Part shown: in pieces, positions 1 through 8,114 of the stretch
How positions within the stretch are numbered: position 1 is the first letter of the stretch
Layout of the letters: every line of letters starts with the position of its first letter
NCBI RefSeq assembly: GCF_052115865.1
Contig: NZ_JBQKME010000003.1
Location: forward strand, 151,489 to 215,488
Direction: 5' to 3'
DNA length: 64,000 nt
Source: Fundicoccus_A sp052115865
GTDB taxonomy: Bacteria; Bacillota; Bacilli; Lactobacillales; Aerococcaceae
Translations under genes and position numbers: made by a program
The notes under the pieces: model-generated
Databases searched by the model: none
What the model was told of the DNA's origin: nothing
What the model saw: only the letters and a program-made list of their open reading frames with translations

Positions 1-61
1 CTTATAATTCAATCGATAAACTTTTACGATTGAAATTACTAAGAGAGGAAGTTTTTAAGTT

Positions 62-988
62 ATGAAAAACAAAAAATTATTAACTCTATTAAGTGGTGCA
101 GTCTTATTAAGCCAATTAGCGGCTTTCCCAATTGCTGCACAAGAAGATGAATCAGAAGAAGTAACAACAGAAGAATCTGTAAGTGAAGAAGTAACAGAAG
201 AATCTGAAGCTGTTGAAACAGAGACTGAGTCTGAAGCAACTGAAGAAACAGAACCAACGGATCTTTTCGCTATTGGTGAAGACAATCCATTTACTGAAGA
301 AGAATTAACTGAAAAAATTGTATTATTGAAAGATGTCCCTGAAGAAAACTTATATTCATATGAAGAAGTATCAACGATTTCTAATGATTTAATTTTAGCA
401 ATGCGTGATGCTGCTACAAACGGTGAAAAAATCACCCTTGAGCAATTCAATGAATTTGTGGGCGAAAATGCTGCTTCAGAAGTGTCTGAAACAGGAAGCA
501 GTGAATTCCATCGCTATATCTCTGCTGAACCATTAAATGTAACAACATTGACAATTCAATTTTATGATGAAGGTAATGGTATGGAATTAGCTAACTTAGA
601 AATTGAACACCATATTCCTTCAAACTATGAACCATTAGATATTACTGAAGAAGAAGTTGTTGAATTATCGAGTGTAGATGGTTTCGATTCGCAACTTGTT
701 GAAAGATTAGGTTTACCTGTTTTACAACAATTTGTTCACTTATCTGATGGTGTTGTAACAACTTACACTTGGAGAGATGAAGAAGCTACGGAAGACGGAA
801 CGTTAGAAGAATTAGTGGTTAAGGTTAACCCAGAATTACGTTTTGATTCATATGAAATTACTTTCGTTGGTGAAGAAGCTACCGAAGAAACAGAAAGTAC
901 AGATGATACAACAGAAGAATCTACTGATGCTACTGAATCAACAGAAGAAACGGTTGAAGAAGAGAGCACAGAAGAATCTGCTGAATAA
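62..988 (+). CDS. Secreted acidic Glu/Thr-rich protein of unknown function
   Basis: A 308-residue protein starting at an ATG with GAGAGGAAG upstream. Residues 1-26 form a signal peptide (Lys-rich start, hydrophobic core, AAQ-type cleavage region) with no lipobox cysteine. Two low-complexity Glu/Thr/Ser stretches (about 27-68 and 272-308) flank a central globular part (about 70-270) that I do not recognise. There is no LPxTG motif and no C-terminal membrane segment, so it is probably released or held by charge. The acidic tails resemble those of the cytochrome-b5-like secreted protein at 10738. A strong terminator follows, so it looks monocistronic at its 3' end. Function unknown. Confidence 0.8.
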   Translation: MKNKKLLTLLSGAVLLSQLAAFPIAAQEDESEEVTTEESVSEEVTEESEAVETETESEATEETEPTDLFAIGEDNPFTEEELTEKIVLLKDVPEENLYSYEEVSTISNDLILAMRDAATNGEKITLEQFNEFVGENAASEVSETGSSEFHRYISAEPLNVTTLTIQFYDEGNGMELANLEIEHHIPSNYEPLDITEEEVVELSSVDGFDSQLVERLGLPVLQQFVHLSDGVVTTYTWRDEEATEDGTLEELVVKVNPELRFDSYEITFVGEEATEETESTDDTTEESTDATESTEETVEEESTEESAE

Positions 989-1008
989 TTTTATAGCCTT
1001 TCCTTTCG

Positions 1009-1041
1009 ATCTACCCAAATTTTGTTTGGGTAGATTTTTTA
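1009..1041 (+). terminator. Rho-independent terminator of the acidic secreted protein gene
   Basis: Perfect 11-bp stem (ATCTACCCAAA at 1009-1019 with TTTGGGTAGAT at 1025-1035), 5-base loop, then a run of T. Confidence 0.9.
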
Positions 1042-1081
1042 TTTGATTTTGCTAGTTTGGCAATTTATTTACACTTTAAGG

Positions 1082-1109
1082 TTGACAGCTTATATTTAGA
1101 TGTTATAAT
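1082..1109 (+). promoter_or_regulatory. Promoter of the M-box / mgtA transcript
   Basis: TTGACA at 1082-1087 and TATAAT at 1104-1109 with 16-bp spacing and a TG two bases upstream of the -10 (extended -10). It lies about 20 bases before the riboswitch. Confidence 0.8.
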
Positions 1110-1129
1110 AGTATAGTAAAACTGAATAA

Positions 1130-1357
1130 GATTTGTTAGGTGAGGCTCCTATGCAAACATAGGCTATTGCCCAAAAATGTCGAGAGACAGGAATGGGTAG
1201 GACAGGAATTGATCGAGCTAAGGCTTTTCCCAAAATAGCTAAAAACATTATTGTTTTTTACGTTGTATAGTGCTGAAACTCCACGATGAAATCACAAATA
1301 TTTTTTTTGTGCCTATTTTTAGAGTCCTCACTTTTTGTGAGGGCTCTATTTTGTTTT
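1130..1357 (+). promoter_or_regulatory. M-box (ykoK-type) Mg2+ riboswitch with terminator
   Basis: The stretch from GTTAGGTGAGGCTCC at 1135, through CTATTGCCCAAAAATGTC, to the closing TGCTGAAACTCCACGA near 1270-1287 carries the recognisable conserved blocks of the M-box aptamer. An intrinsic terminator follows at 1321-1357 (11-bp stem, AGAGTCCTCAC with GTGAGGGCTCT, then T-rich tract). Known family behaviour: Mg2+ binding favours termination and low Mg2+ lets transcription reach the transporter gene. The downstream Mg2+ ATPase fits this exactly. Confidence 0.9.
1321..1357 (+). terminator. Riboswitch expression-platform terminator
   Basis: Stem 1321-1331 with 1337-1347 (one G-T pair), 5-T loop, ATTTTGTTTT tail. 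It is the regulated terminator of the M-box leader. Confidence 0.85.
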
Positions 1358-1451
1358 ACAAATAAATATCTGGAGGTGACGCAGTTGATAAAAAGGTAAC
1401 ATGCAACATTCAAATGACTCAGATCGTATTAATTAAACATTTAAAAGGAGG

Positions 1452-1539
1452 TTGAATACAAATGGACGATAGTTGTCGAAGTTATTATTTACAAAATAAG
1501 TTGGGAAATTTGAGCCGTTATTGTCTATTTGTATTCAAG
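1452..1539 (+). repeat. Inverted repeat spanning the leader ORF
   Basis: TTGAATACAAAT at 1452-1463 and ATTTGTATTCAA at 1528-1539 are perfect 12-bp complements. The left arm begins directly after the GGAGG site and includes AT of the start codon. As RNA it could hide the start of the 29-codon ORF unless a ribosome is moving through it. Confidence 0.5.
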
Positions 1540-1551
1540 ACTTTAATTTAG
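1462..1551 (+). CDS. Candidate 29-residue leader ORF between M-box and mgtA
   Basis: ATG at 1462 follows AAAGGAGG with 10-base spacing; the peptide is polar at the start and hydrophobic at its end (LFVFKTLI). An even shorter ORF (TTG at 1385, four codons, stop at 1397) has its own GGAGG at 1372-1376. The region just upstream of and including the ATG of this ORF (1452-1463) is complementary to 1528-1539 near its end, so translation could change the fold of the leader. It may be a real small protein, a translated sensor, or chance; nothing known to me matches. Confidence 0.35.
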   Translation: MDDSCRSYYLQNKLGNLSRYCLFVFKTLI

Positions 1552-1579
1552 CTCTGTTTCCCAAAAAGGAGGAAATATT

Positions 1580-1663
1580 ATGCAATTCACAATGGAATTC
1601 ATTTTTTTTATGAGTATTGCATGGTTTTTACTAAAATTCTTTTGGGGAAAGAAGGGCGAATAA
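1580..1663 (+). CDS. 27-residue hydrophobic membrane microprotein ahead of mgtA
   Basis: ATG at 1580 follows AAAAAGGAGG with good spacing, and the stop (1661-1663) is one base before the mgtA ATG. The peptide is almost one membrane helix (residues about 3-22, Phe/Trp/Ile-rich) with a basic tail ending GKKGE. Position and size recall the small regulators of Mg2+ transporters in enterobacteria (MgtS, MgtR), which bind the transporter in the membrane; that is analogy, not homology. The mgtA ribosome site (GAAGGGCG) lies inside this ORF, so the two are probably translationally coupled. Confidence 0.6.
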   Translation: MQFTMEFIFFMSIAWFLLKFFWGKKGE

Positions 1664-1664
1664 A

Positions 1665-4304
1665 ATGAAAAAAATTACAATGAATTACAATGAAATCGCA
1701 CGTTTAACGAATGAACAATTAAAAGAAAAATTTGATTTAACACATGAAGGTTATACTAATGAACAAGTAGAGAAAATAAGAGAAGAATTTGGATCTAATC
1801 ATATCGAAAGCGGTAAAAAACAACCATTTATATTTGAGCTTTTAAAAGCCTATTTCACACCTTTTACCTTGATTTTATTAGTATTGGCCGTTATTTCTTT
1901 TATAACAGAATTTTGGTTTGTTCCTGCTGGCGAAAAGGATCTGTTTACCGTGATCATTATTTTAGCCTTAGTCTTTATTAGTGGAACAATGACGTTAATT
2001 CAATCGATTCAATCCAATCAAGCAAGTGAAAAGTTACAATCAATGGTAAATGTTACAACATCCGTATTAAGAAATGGGCAATTCAGTGAAATACCAATAA
2101 ATGATGTTGTCCTTGGTGATAGAGTTCAATTATCAGCGGGAGATATGATTCCAGCGGATATGCGTTTGACCAATACGAAAGATTTATTTATTTCACAAGC
2201 ATCGCTGACGGGAGAAAGTTACCCAGTTGAGAAAAAAGCCCATCCGAAAGTAGTTAAAAATGAATCAACGACTAGTATTGAAAATATTGCTTTTATGGGG
2301 AGTAATGTCATTAGTGGTTCTGCACAAGGTATCGTGATAGCAACTGGAAAGACGACTTTGTTTGGACAAATTGCTGAAGATGTGGCTAGCAAACAACCTC
2401 TAACTAATTTTGAAATCGGGATTAATAAAACATCCATGCTGTTAGTTCGTTTTATGATTGTGATGGCCATTTTAGTTATCCTGATTAATGGCTTTTCAAA
2501 GGGTGATTGGTTACAAGCAATTCTATTTGGTTTATCCATCGCAGTTGGGTTAACTCCAGAAATGTTGCCCCTCATTGTGACTTCAAACCTTGTCAAAGGA
2601 TCAAAGACAATGGCAGAAGAAGGCACTATTGTTAAAAATTTAAATGCTATCCAAAATTTCGGAGCGATAGATGTTTTGTGTACCGATAAGACAGGGACGT
2701 TAACTCAAGATAAAATTGTATTGGAATATCATTTAAATCTCGAAGGTGAAAGTGATAAACGGGTATTACGTCATGCATATCTCAATAGCTACTATCAAAC
2801 AGGCTTAAAAAATTTAATGGACCATGCGGTGATTGAAGCAGCTGAAAAAGAATTAGATATTGCTTCATTTAAATTTGAAAAAGTAGATGAAATTCCATTT
2901 GATTTTGTTCGTCGCAGAATGAGTGTTGTTGTTGAAGATCCAAGCGGAAAAACACAAATGATTACAAAAGGTGCTATCGAAGAAATGCTTTCAATATCAA
3001 GCTTTGTAGATTACAAAGGAAATGTTGTAGAACTTGATGAAGCGATGAAAGAAAAAATTCTTAAAAATGTTGAAAAATTAAACGGTGAAGGATTCCGTGT
3101 TGTCGGTGTTGCGCAAAAAAATAATCCATCAGTCATCGATGAGTTTTCAATTAAAGATGAGAGTGAAATGGTATTAATCGGCTATTTAGCTTTTCTTGAT
3201 CCACCAAAAGCATCTACCATTGAAGCAATAAAAGCTTTAAAGGAACATCAAGTGAATGTAAAAGTGTTAACCGGTGATAATGCTCTTGTGACACAAGCTG
3301 TCTGCAAACAAGTAGGCATTAATGCTGACTATTATATAAGCGGTGATGAAATAGAGCAGATGTCAGCCAATCAATTAAAAGAAGCCGTTGAATCATGCAA
3401 TGTTTTCGTGAAATTAAGTCCACGTCAAAAAGCGACACTAGTTGAAACATTGAAAGGAAATGGACATGTGGTTGGTTTTATGGGAGATGGTATTAACGAT
3501 GCGCCTGCAATGCGGATGGCAGATGTTGGTATTTCAGTCGACAATGCCGTCGATATTGCCAAGGAGTCCGCTGATATTATTTTGCTTGAAAAAGATTTAA
3601 TGGTATTAGAGCAAGGTATCATTTCTGGACGCATTGTTTTTGGGAACATTATGAAATATATCAAGATTACAACAAGTTCAAATTTTGGAAATATTTTCTC
3701 AGTCCTATTAGCATCGATTTTCCTACCATTTTTACCAATGTTACCAATTCAACTACTAACCCTTAACTTAATTTATGATATTTCATGCATGGTTATTCCT
3801 TGGGATGTCATGGATTCAGACTATCTCTATGAGCCTAAAAAATGGAAAGCTGATTCAATCAGTCGTTTCATGGTTTGGTTTGGACCAGTTAGTTCAATTT
3901 TCGATATCTTGATATTTATTGCCTTATATTTCTTTATTAATCCATCCGTTTTAGCTGGTAACTTTACACAATTAGCAACGGTTCAACAAGAGCAATTTGC
4001 GACCTTATTCCAATCAGGCTGGTTTGTATTCTCACTATGGTCACAAACATTAGTCCTATACGGATTGCGTACCGAAAAACAATCTTATTTAGAGTCAAAG
4101 CCATCCAATATTTTTATACTCATTACCAGTCTGGCTTTAGTTTTTGGTAGCAGTTTACCTTATACCATACTTGGTGAACATATTAACCTAACTGCACTAC
4201 CTTTAACATTCTGGTCATGGATGGCTGCACTTGTAGTTTTATACCTTGGATTAATCAACTATGCAAAGAAAACTTATATCAGACGAAATGGTTATCTTCT
4301 GTAA
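1665..4304 (+). CDS. mgtA: Mg2+-importing P-type ATPase
   Basis: An 879-residue P-type ATPase of the IIIB (MgtA/MgtB) class. Visible are the actuator motif TGES (near residue 183), the phosphorylation loop with DKTGTLT (near 340), the nucleotide-binding TKGA motif, and the hinge GDGINDAP (near 610). Hydrophobic pairs lie at about 60-110, 255-310 and a six-helix C-terminal block. Length matches full-length MgtA. It brings Mg2+ into the cytoplasm using ATP. Control by the M-box upstream agrees with Mg2+ as the substrate. The gene is intact; no strong terminator follows. Confidence 0.95.
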   Translation: MKKITMNYNEIARLTNEQLKEKFDLTHEGYTNEQVEKIREEFGSNHIESGKKQPFIFELLKAYFTPFTLILLVLAVISFITEFWFVPAGEKDLFTVIIILALVFISGTMTLIQSIQSNQASEKLQSMVNVTTSVLRNGQFSEIPINDVVLGDRVQLSAGDMIPADMRLTNTKDLFISQASLTGESYPVEKKAHPKVVKNESTTSIENIAFMGSNVISGSAQGIVIATGKTTLFGQIAEDVASKQPLTNFEIGINKTSMLLVRFMIVMAILVILINGFSKGDWLQAILFGLSIAVGLTPEMLPLIVTSNLVKGSKTMAEEGTIVKNLNAIQNFGAIDVLCTDKTGTLTQDKIVLEYHLNLEGESDKRVLRHAYLNSYYQTGLKNLMDHAVIEAAEKELDIASFKFEKVDEIPFDFVRRRMSVVVEDPSGKTQMITKGAIEEMLSISSFVDYKGNVVELDEAMKEKILKNVEKLNGEGFRVVGVAQKNNPSVIDEFSIKDESEMVLIGYLAFLDPPKASTIEAIKALKEHQVNVKVLTGDNALVTQAVCKQVGINADYYISGDEIEQMSANQLKEAVESCNVFVKLSPRQKATLVETLKGNGHVVGFMGDGINDAPAMRMADVGISVDNAVDIAKESADIILLEKDLMVLEQGIISGRIVFGNIMKYIKITTSSNFGNIFSVLLASIFLPFLPMLPIQLLTLNLIYDISCMVIPWDVMDSDYLYEPKKWKADSISRFMVWFGPVSSIFDILIFIALYFFINPSVLAGNFTQLATVQQEQFATLFQSGWFVFSLWSQTLVLYGLRTEKQSYLESKPSNIFILITSLALVFGSSLPYTILGEHINLTALPLTFWSWMAALVVLYLGLINYAKKTYIRRNGYLL

Positions 4305-4319
4305 TCAAAATAAATATTA

Positions 4320-4349
4320 TTAGTGGATAATAATAAAAAATGGTATGAT
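4320..4349 (+). promoter_or_regulatory. Possible promoter of the ExbBD-nuclease operon
   Basis: TATGAT at 4344-4349 with a weak TTAGTG at 4320-4325 (18-bp spacing), 30 bases before the first gene. Read-through from mgtA is also possible because the A/T-only hairpin at 4315-4335 is a poor terminator. Confidence 0.35.
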
Positions 4350-4378
4350 AAATTCATCAGAAACCACATAGAGGATGA

Positions 4379-4930
4379 ATGAATTTGAATTTATTGCAAC
4401 CAATAATGGATAACTTTTTTAAATTTGATTTTATCATTATTTTAATTGCTATCGGAACAGCATTTTTATATGCAAAATGCCTAAACTCAAGTAAACAATT
4501 ATTGAAAATTTTAGAACCAAAAGCCAATTTAGCTCTTGGAACGACCACGCGTGATCAACTCAACCACCATTTGGATTACTACTTAGATGCAAAAGGCGAG
4601 CACCAAATCCTTGATAAGTTAAAAGATGTCAATGCCCTTTATATTATGTTCAATAATATTTGTGCCATTTTCCCTCTAATGGGATTATTAGGAACGGTTA
4701 TTTCTCTAATTCCAATGGTTGGAACAATGGAAACTGAACTTTTCTTTATGGCATTGACGTCAACTTTTTGGGGAATTGTTTTTGCTATCGTCTTTAAAGC
4801 ATTAAATGGTATCCTCCAGGCACGTGTTGAAGAATCGAATCAAAAAATTAATACTTATTTACTGCGAAAAGATGCCCGTGAAGCTAGAGACCTTTCTCTT
4901 TCAGATGAGGGTGGTATTTTGAATGTTTAA
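4379..4930 (+). CDS. MotA/TolQ/ExbB-type proton channel subunit
   Basis: A 183-residue protein with three membrane segments (about 15-32, 92-117, 121-140) in the TolQ/ExbB layout: one helix, a cytoplasmic domain, then two helices. The conserved family features PLMGLLGTV and the last-helix ALTSTFWGIVFAI are present. Family role: a pentameric stator that lets protons through and drives a partner ExbD dimer. It lacks the long cytoplasmic tail of ZorA. It overlaps the ExbD-like gene by 8 bases, which supports a complex. Such pairs are typical of diderms and uncommon in Gram-positives. The ATG at 4379 is only four bases from GAGG; the TTG at 4385 is better spaced and is an alternative. Confidence 0.8.
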   Translation: MNLNLLQPIMDNFFKFDFIIILIAIGTAFLYAKCLNSSKQLLKILEPKANLALGTTTRDQLNHHLDYYLDAKGEHQILDKLKDVNALYIMFNNICAIFPLMGLLGTVISLIPMVGTMETELFFMALTSTFWGIVFAIVFKALNGILQARVEESNQKINTYLLRKDAREARDLSLSDEGGILNV

Positions 4931-5426
4931 GCATGAAATGACCATCGACTTAACGCCATTATTAGATGTCGTTTTGATTTTGCTTTTTATGATTTTAACG
5001 ACACAAAATACAACAACACAAGAAACGATCACTGCATTACAAGATGAAGTTTCACAACTTGAACGAAACCAACTACCAACGAACCAATCTGAAGAAGCCT
5101 GGTTAAGGACATTTCAAGAATCGATTGGTAAGATAAATATCGTCTATCCAACGGATCCAACAAATAATAATATTTTTGCAATCGGAGAAGATGATTACTT
5201 ATCATTAAAGTCTGATACGGTGGATCTGTCAACTTGGTTAATCCAACAAGTGGAACGATTCGAAGAAGATGTTATTATCGTCAACTTTAGTTATAATAAT
5301 GATACGATTTACTATCAAGATTATTTAAATATGGTCAATGCGATAACAGCATTGGATAAGGAATTTGACCAAACGATTGTCTATCGTGAAGAAATCATTG
5401 ATGGTGAATTAAGTAATCCAGAATAA
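4923..5426 (+). CDS. ExbD/TolR-like stator partner, first copy
   Basis: A 167-residue protein. Residues 7-26 (IDLTPLLDVVLILLFMIL) match the ExbD/TolR transmembrane signature in which the aspartate of TPxxDVxxxLL is the proton-coupling residue. A polar stalk (about 30-65) and an extracellular alpha/beta domain (about 75-155) follow; the latter has the ExbD pattern of a strand, 'sLxxWL', then a second strand and a 'yxxyLnmvnaitaL' helix. It is translationally overlapped with the ExbB-like gene. With no outer membrane expected, the usual TonB or Pal partner is missing, so its target is unclear. Confidence 0.75.
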   Translation: MFKHEMTIDLTPLLDVVLILLFMILTTQNTTTQETITALQDEVSQLERNQLPTNQSEEAWLRTFQESIGKINIVYPTDPTNNNIFAIGEDDYLSLKSDTVDLSTWLIQQVERFEEDVIIVNFSYNNDTIYYQDYLNMVNAITALDKEFDQTIVYREEIIDGELSNPE

Positions 5427-5437
5427 GGAGATTTTTT

Positions 5438-5836
5438 ATGTCAAGAGAAAAGAAATCGAATAACACTTTAAAAACAGCAGGAATAGGGATACTTTTAATT
5501 GGATTGATTGGTTTTGGTGGGAATGAACTAGGTCTTTTCGGACAGGATGGTTTATTTGGTTCAAATAACAACGGTGAAGAAACAACCAATATTTCTTCAA
5601 CTGAAATAAATGATGAAAATGCGATAGAAACGATTCATTTAACTGTTAATGAAGATACCATTTTTTGGAATGACGAAGTCGTCGATGAAGAAACCTTGAT
5701 TAACAATATAGAAAATACAGATGAAAATGTTCAATTTACTGTTACCGACCAATCGGCGATTAAAGCTACCTATGACACCCTTATCAATGCCTTGACCGAA
5801 CATAACCGCGAATATACTGAAACACATTTACGTTAA
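5438..5836 (+). CDS. Second ExbD-like periplasmic-domain protein with membrane anchor
   Basis: A 132-residue protein beginning 11 bases after the ExbD-like gene (AAGGAG upstream). It has a basic N-terminus, one membrane helix (about 14-30), a Gly/Asn-rich linker and a C-terminal domain (about 65-128) with the ExbD fold pattern: strand, WNDEVVDEETLINNI, then NVQFTVTDQ and a terminal helix. The proton-coupling aspartate motif of true ExbD is absent from its helix. I infer a structural or regulatory partner that pairs with the first ExbD domain rather than a second motor subunit. Confidence 0.6.
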   Translation: MSREKKSNNTLKTAGIGILLIGLIGFGGNELGLFGQDGLFGSNNNGEETTNISSTEINDENAIETIHLTVNEDTIFWNDEVVDEETLINNIENTDENVQFTVTDQSAIKATYDTLINALTEHNREYTETHLR

Positions 5837-5877
5837 TAAATATCACTGCGTAAAATCAATCAAGTTAGGGGGATTAT

Positions 5878-6489
5878 GTGAAACAAAAAAATGCAAATTT
5901 CTACCGTCAAATTTTACAATACATTCGAACGAATCCACGTAATAGCATTTTAATTGTTTTATTAATCATTTTTGGCTATTTTGGGATTAACGATTTAGAA
6001 GATACATCCGTTCAAAACAATCAAACAGAAATAAGCACTCCTGTAGCATTTGATGGATCTAATTATAATGTTTTACCAAAAGAACAAAAGATTCCAGCTG
6101 AATTCGTATCGGCTAGAGATGGTGATACGATTGTTGTTTCAGTAAATGGTCATGAAATTAACGTTCGCTATTTGATTATTGATACACCTGAAATGAATTA
6201 TGATACGGGAAATCCAGATCCATATGCTGAAGAAGCCTTAGAAGCAAATCTTGACTATTTGACACAAGCAGATCAAATTTATTTAGAATTTGATGTTGGA
6301 CCATTTACAGACAATTATAATCGTGCTTTAGCCTATGTTTATGCCGATGATATTTTTGTTAACGAAGCTCTCGTTGCGGATGGATTAGCGACAGTCCGCT
6401 ATTTAAATCCGCCAAATGTCTCGAAAGAACCAGAATTACGAAAAGCTGAATCCCAAGCCCAAAAAAAACAAATAAATATTTGGAAATAG
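5878..6489 (+). CDS. Membrane-anchored thermonuclease (SNase) family nuclease
   Basis: A 203-residue protein with GTG start at 5878 (the ATG two bases earlier gives an immediate stop). Residues 1-23 are basic, 24-38 are a membrane helix, and about 75-203 is an SNase domain. Key features of staphylococcal nuclease are visible: RDGDTI (Ca2+ aspartate), RYLIIDTPE (catalytic Arg and Glu, Ca2+ Asp/Thr) and the second catalytic Arg in YNRALAY. By the positive-inside rule the nuclease faces outside. It closes the ExbB-ExbD operon, so I infer an extracellular DNA/RNA-degrading enzyme physically tied to a proton-driven complex. Confidence 0.85.
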   Translation: MKQKNANFYRQILQYIRTNPRNSILIVLLIIFGYFGINDLEDTSVQNNQTEISTPVAFDGSNYNVLPKEQKIPAEFVSARDGDTIVVSVNGHEINVRYLIIDTPEMNYDTGNPDPYAEEALEANLDYLTQADQIYLEFDVGPFTDNYNRALAYVYADDIFVNEALVADGLATVRYLNPPNVSKEPELRKAESQAQKKQINIWK

Positions 6490-6550
6490 CGATAAAATAA
6501 ATATCTACAGTCATATATTAGATTGAAATGAGAATTTTTAATTTTAACTG

Positions 6551-6579
6551 TTGACATTCTAATTTTTACCCCTTATAAT
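6551..6579 (+). promoter_or_regulatory. Promoter of the methionine T-box operon
   Basis: TTGACA at 6551-6556 and TATAAT at 6574-6579 with 17-bp spacing: near-consensus. Confidence 0.85.
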
Positions 6580-6589
6580 CACATTAACA

Positions 6590-6878
6590 ATTAAATATAA
6601 CTTTATTACTTTGAAGAGAAGAGTAGTTTATCAAAACAGATAAGAGAGCCCCCCAATGGTGAGAAAGGGCATTGTGAAAATAAATGAAGATGAGCTCGGA
6701 GTTACTAATAGGTTAACGCCTATTAGTCGGTCGCAACCGTTATATTGCCAGGTTTCATAGGAACTGTTGAGGTGTTGTTTGTGAGAACAACATAAATTTG
6801 GGTGGTAACACGGAAATATTTTCGTCCCTTTGTGAATTGCAATACTTTGTATTGTTCACAAAGGGACTTTTTTTATTG
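6590..6878 (+). promoter_or_regulatory. T-box leader, probably tRNA-Met
   Basis: The T-box sequence GGTGGTAACACGG is at 6801-6813, preceded by a stem-I region with the GAGAG and GGTGAGAAA blocks. A terminator follows: GTCCCTTTGTGAA at 6824-6836 pairs with TTCACAAAGGGAC at 6855-6867, then eight T. In the stem-I 3' side, TGAAG is followed by ATG then A, a good Met specifier, and the bulge TGGT would pair with discriminator A, as in tRNA-Met. The metNIQ genes downstream fit. Codon choice is my reading, not a fold calculation. Confidence 0.85.
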
Positions 6879-6908
6879 AAAAAATTATTTATTAAAAGGG
6901 GAATATTA

Positions 6909-8114
6909 ATGAGTCATTATGAAAAAATTGAAAATATAGTTGCAGATCGTTTAGAAGAATATCAAGGATTAGCACTGGCCATACACGATAAACCAGAAGT
7001 GAGCAATTATGAGTTTTTTGCCTGTGAAACTCTTTCTAATCAACTGAAAAGAGAAGGTTTTGACGTCAAAGTTGATGTTGCTGGACATCGAACAGGTTTT
7101 GATGCACGTTATAAAAGTGATAAAGAAGGACCAACGATTGTCTTTCTAGCAGAATATGATGCTTTACCCGGTATTGGGCATGCTTGTGGCCATAATTTGT
7201 TTGGAACAACTTCATCATTAGCAGCCGTAGCGTTAAAAAATGTAATTGATGAAATTGGTGGAGAAGTTCGGGTTTATGGGACACCTGGTGAAGAAGGTGG
7301 CGAAAATGGGAGTGCTAAAGGAAGTTTTGTAAGAGAAGGCTTTTTAGATGATGTTGATGCTGCTCTATGTGTGCATCCAGGCTACAAAAACGGTTTAACA
7401 GGCTTATCTCTAGCCAATGATCCGGTAGACGTAGAGTTTTTTGGTAAAGCCTCACATGCTTCAGGAGCGCCAGAAAAAGGAATCAATGCTTTAGATGCAA
7501 TTATATCAGTCTATAATAATGCGAATGCACTACGTCAGCACTTAACAGACGATGTTCGTATTCATGGTGTGATTACTCATGGTGGAGATGTTGCCAATGT
7601 GGTACCTGACTATGCTAGTGCACGCTTTTACTTACGTGCCGCGAATCGAACTACTTTAAATGACTTATATCAAAAATTTGAAAATATTGTTAAGGCAGCG
7701 GCCTTAGCAACAGGAGCAACATACAAATTTGGACTTTTTCAAAATAGTGTCGATAATACTATTCCAACTCCTAGTTTTGATGCTATTTATGCCAAACATT
7801 TACGTAGTTATGGACACGAAGTCGAAGCGAACAAATTAGAAAAGGGTGCTGGTTCAACGGATGTTGGAAATATTAGTCAAGTTGTTCCTACGATTCAACC
7901 ACACATTAGTATTTCCGATGAATATATTGCAGGTCATAGTATTGAATTTAAAGAAGCGGCTCGAAGTGAAAAAGGTTTGGCTTCCATTCAATTAGGGGCG
8001 AATGTATTAGCTAAAACAGCTTACGATTTAATTACTGACAAAGACTTGCTAGAAAGTATTAAAACTGAGCACCAAAGCCAATTAGATAAACAAGTAGCGG
8101 GAGAAGCATTATGA
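6909..8114 (+). CDS. M20-family metallopeptidase / amidohydrolase in the Met operon
   Basis: 401 residues from ATG 6909 (AAAAGGGG upstream); an in-frame upstream start would lie inside the T-box terminator and is rejected. It has the M20D (HipO/AbgB-like) motifs: VFLAEYDALPGIGHACGHN (metal His and Asp), GTPGEEGG (catalytic Glu), HPGY and the dimerisation-domain GKASHAS. It hydrolyses N-acyl or peptide bonds to release amino acids. Streptococcus pneumoniae also keeps an M20 gene next to metQ-metN-metP, so release of methionine from an imported derivative is the likely role. It overlaps metN by 4 bases. Confidence 0.88.
   Translation: MSHYEKIENIVADRLEEYQGLALAIHDKPEVSNYEFFACETLSNQLKREGFDVKVDVAGHRTGFDARYKSDKEGPTIVFLAEYDALPGIGHACGHNLFGTTSSLAAVALKNVIDEIGGEVRVYGTPGEEGGENGSAKGSFVREGFLDDVDAALCVHPGYKNGLTGLSLANDPVDVEFFGKASHASGAPEKGINALDAIISVYNNANALRQHLTDDVRIHGVITHGGDVANVVPDYASARFYLRAANRTTLNDLYQKFENIVKAAALATGATYKFGLFQNSVDNTIPTPSFDAIYAKHLRSYGHEVEANKLEKGAGSTDVGNISQVVPTIQPHISISDEYIAGHSIEFKEAARSEKGLASIQLGANVLAKTAYDLITDKDLLESIKTEHQSQLDKQVAGEAL

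Noticed and set aside
4379..6489. ExbBD-nuclease operon called as Zorya
   Set aside because: No long ZorA tail, no OmpA-like ZorB domain, no ZorC/ZorD helicase, and the nuclease is SNase-type facing outward.
6798..6908. Longer N-terminus for the M20 peptidase
   Set aside because: It would be translated from the T-box antiterminator and terminator; ATG 6909 has its own ribosome site and starts the family's N-terminus.
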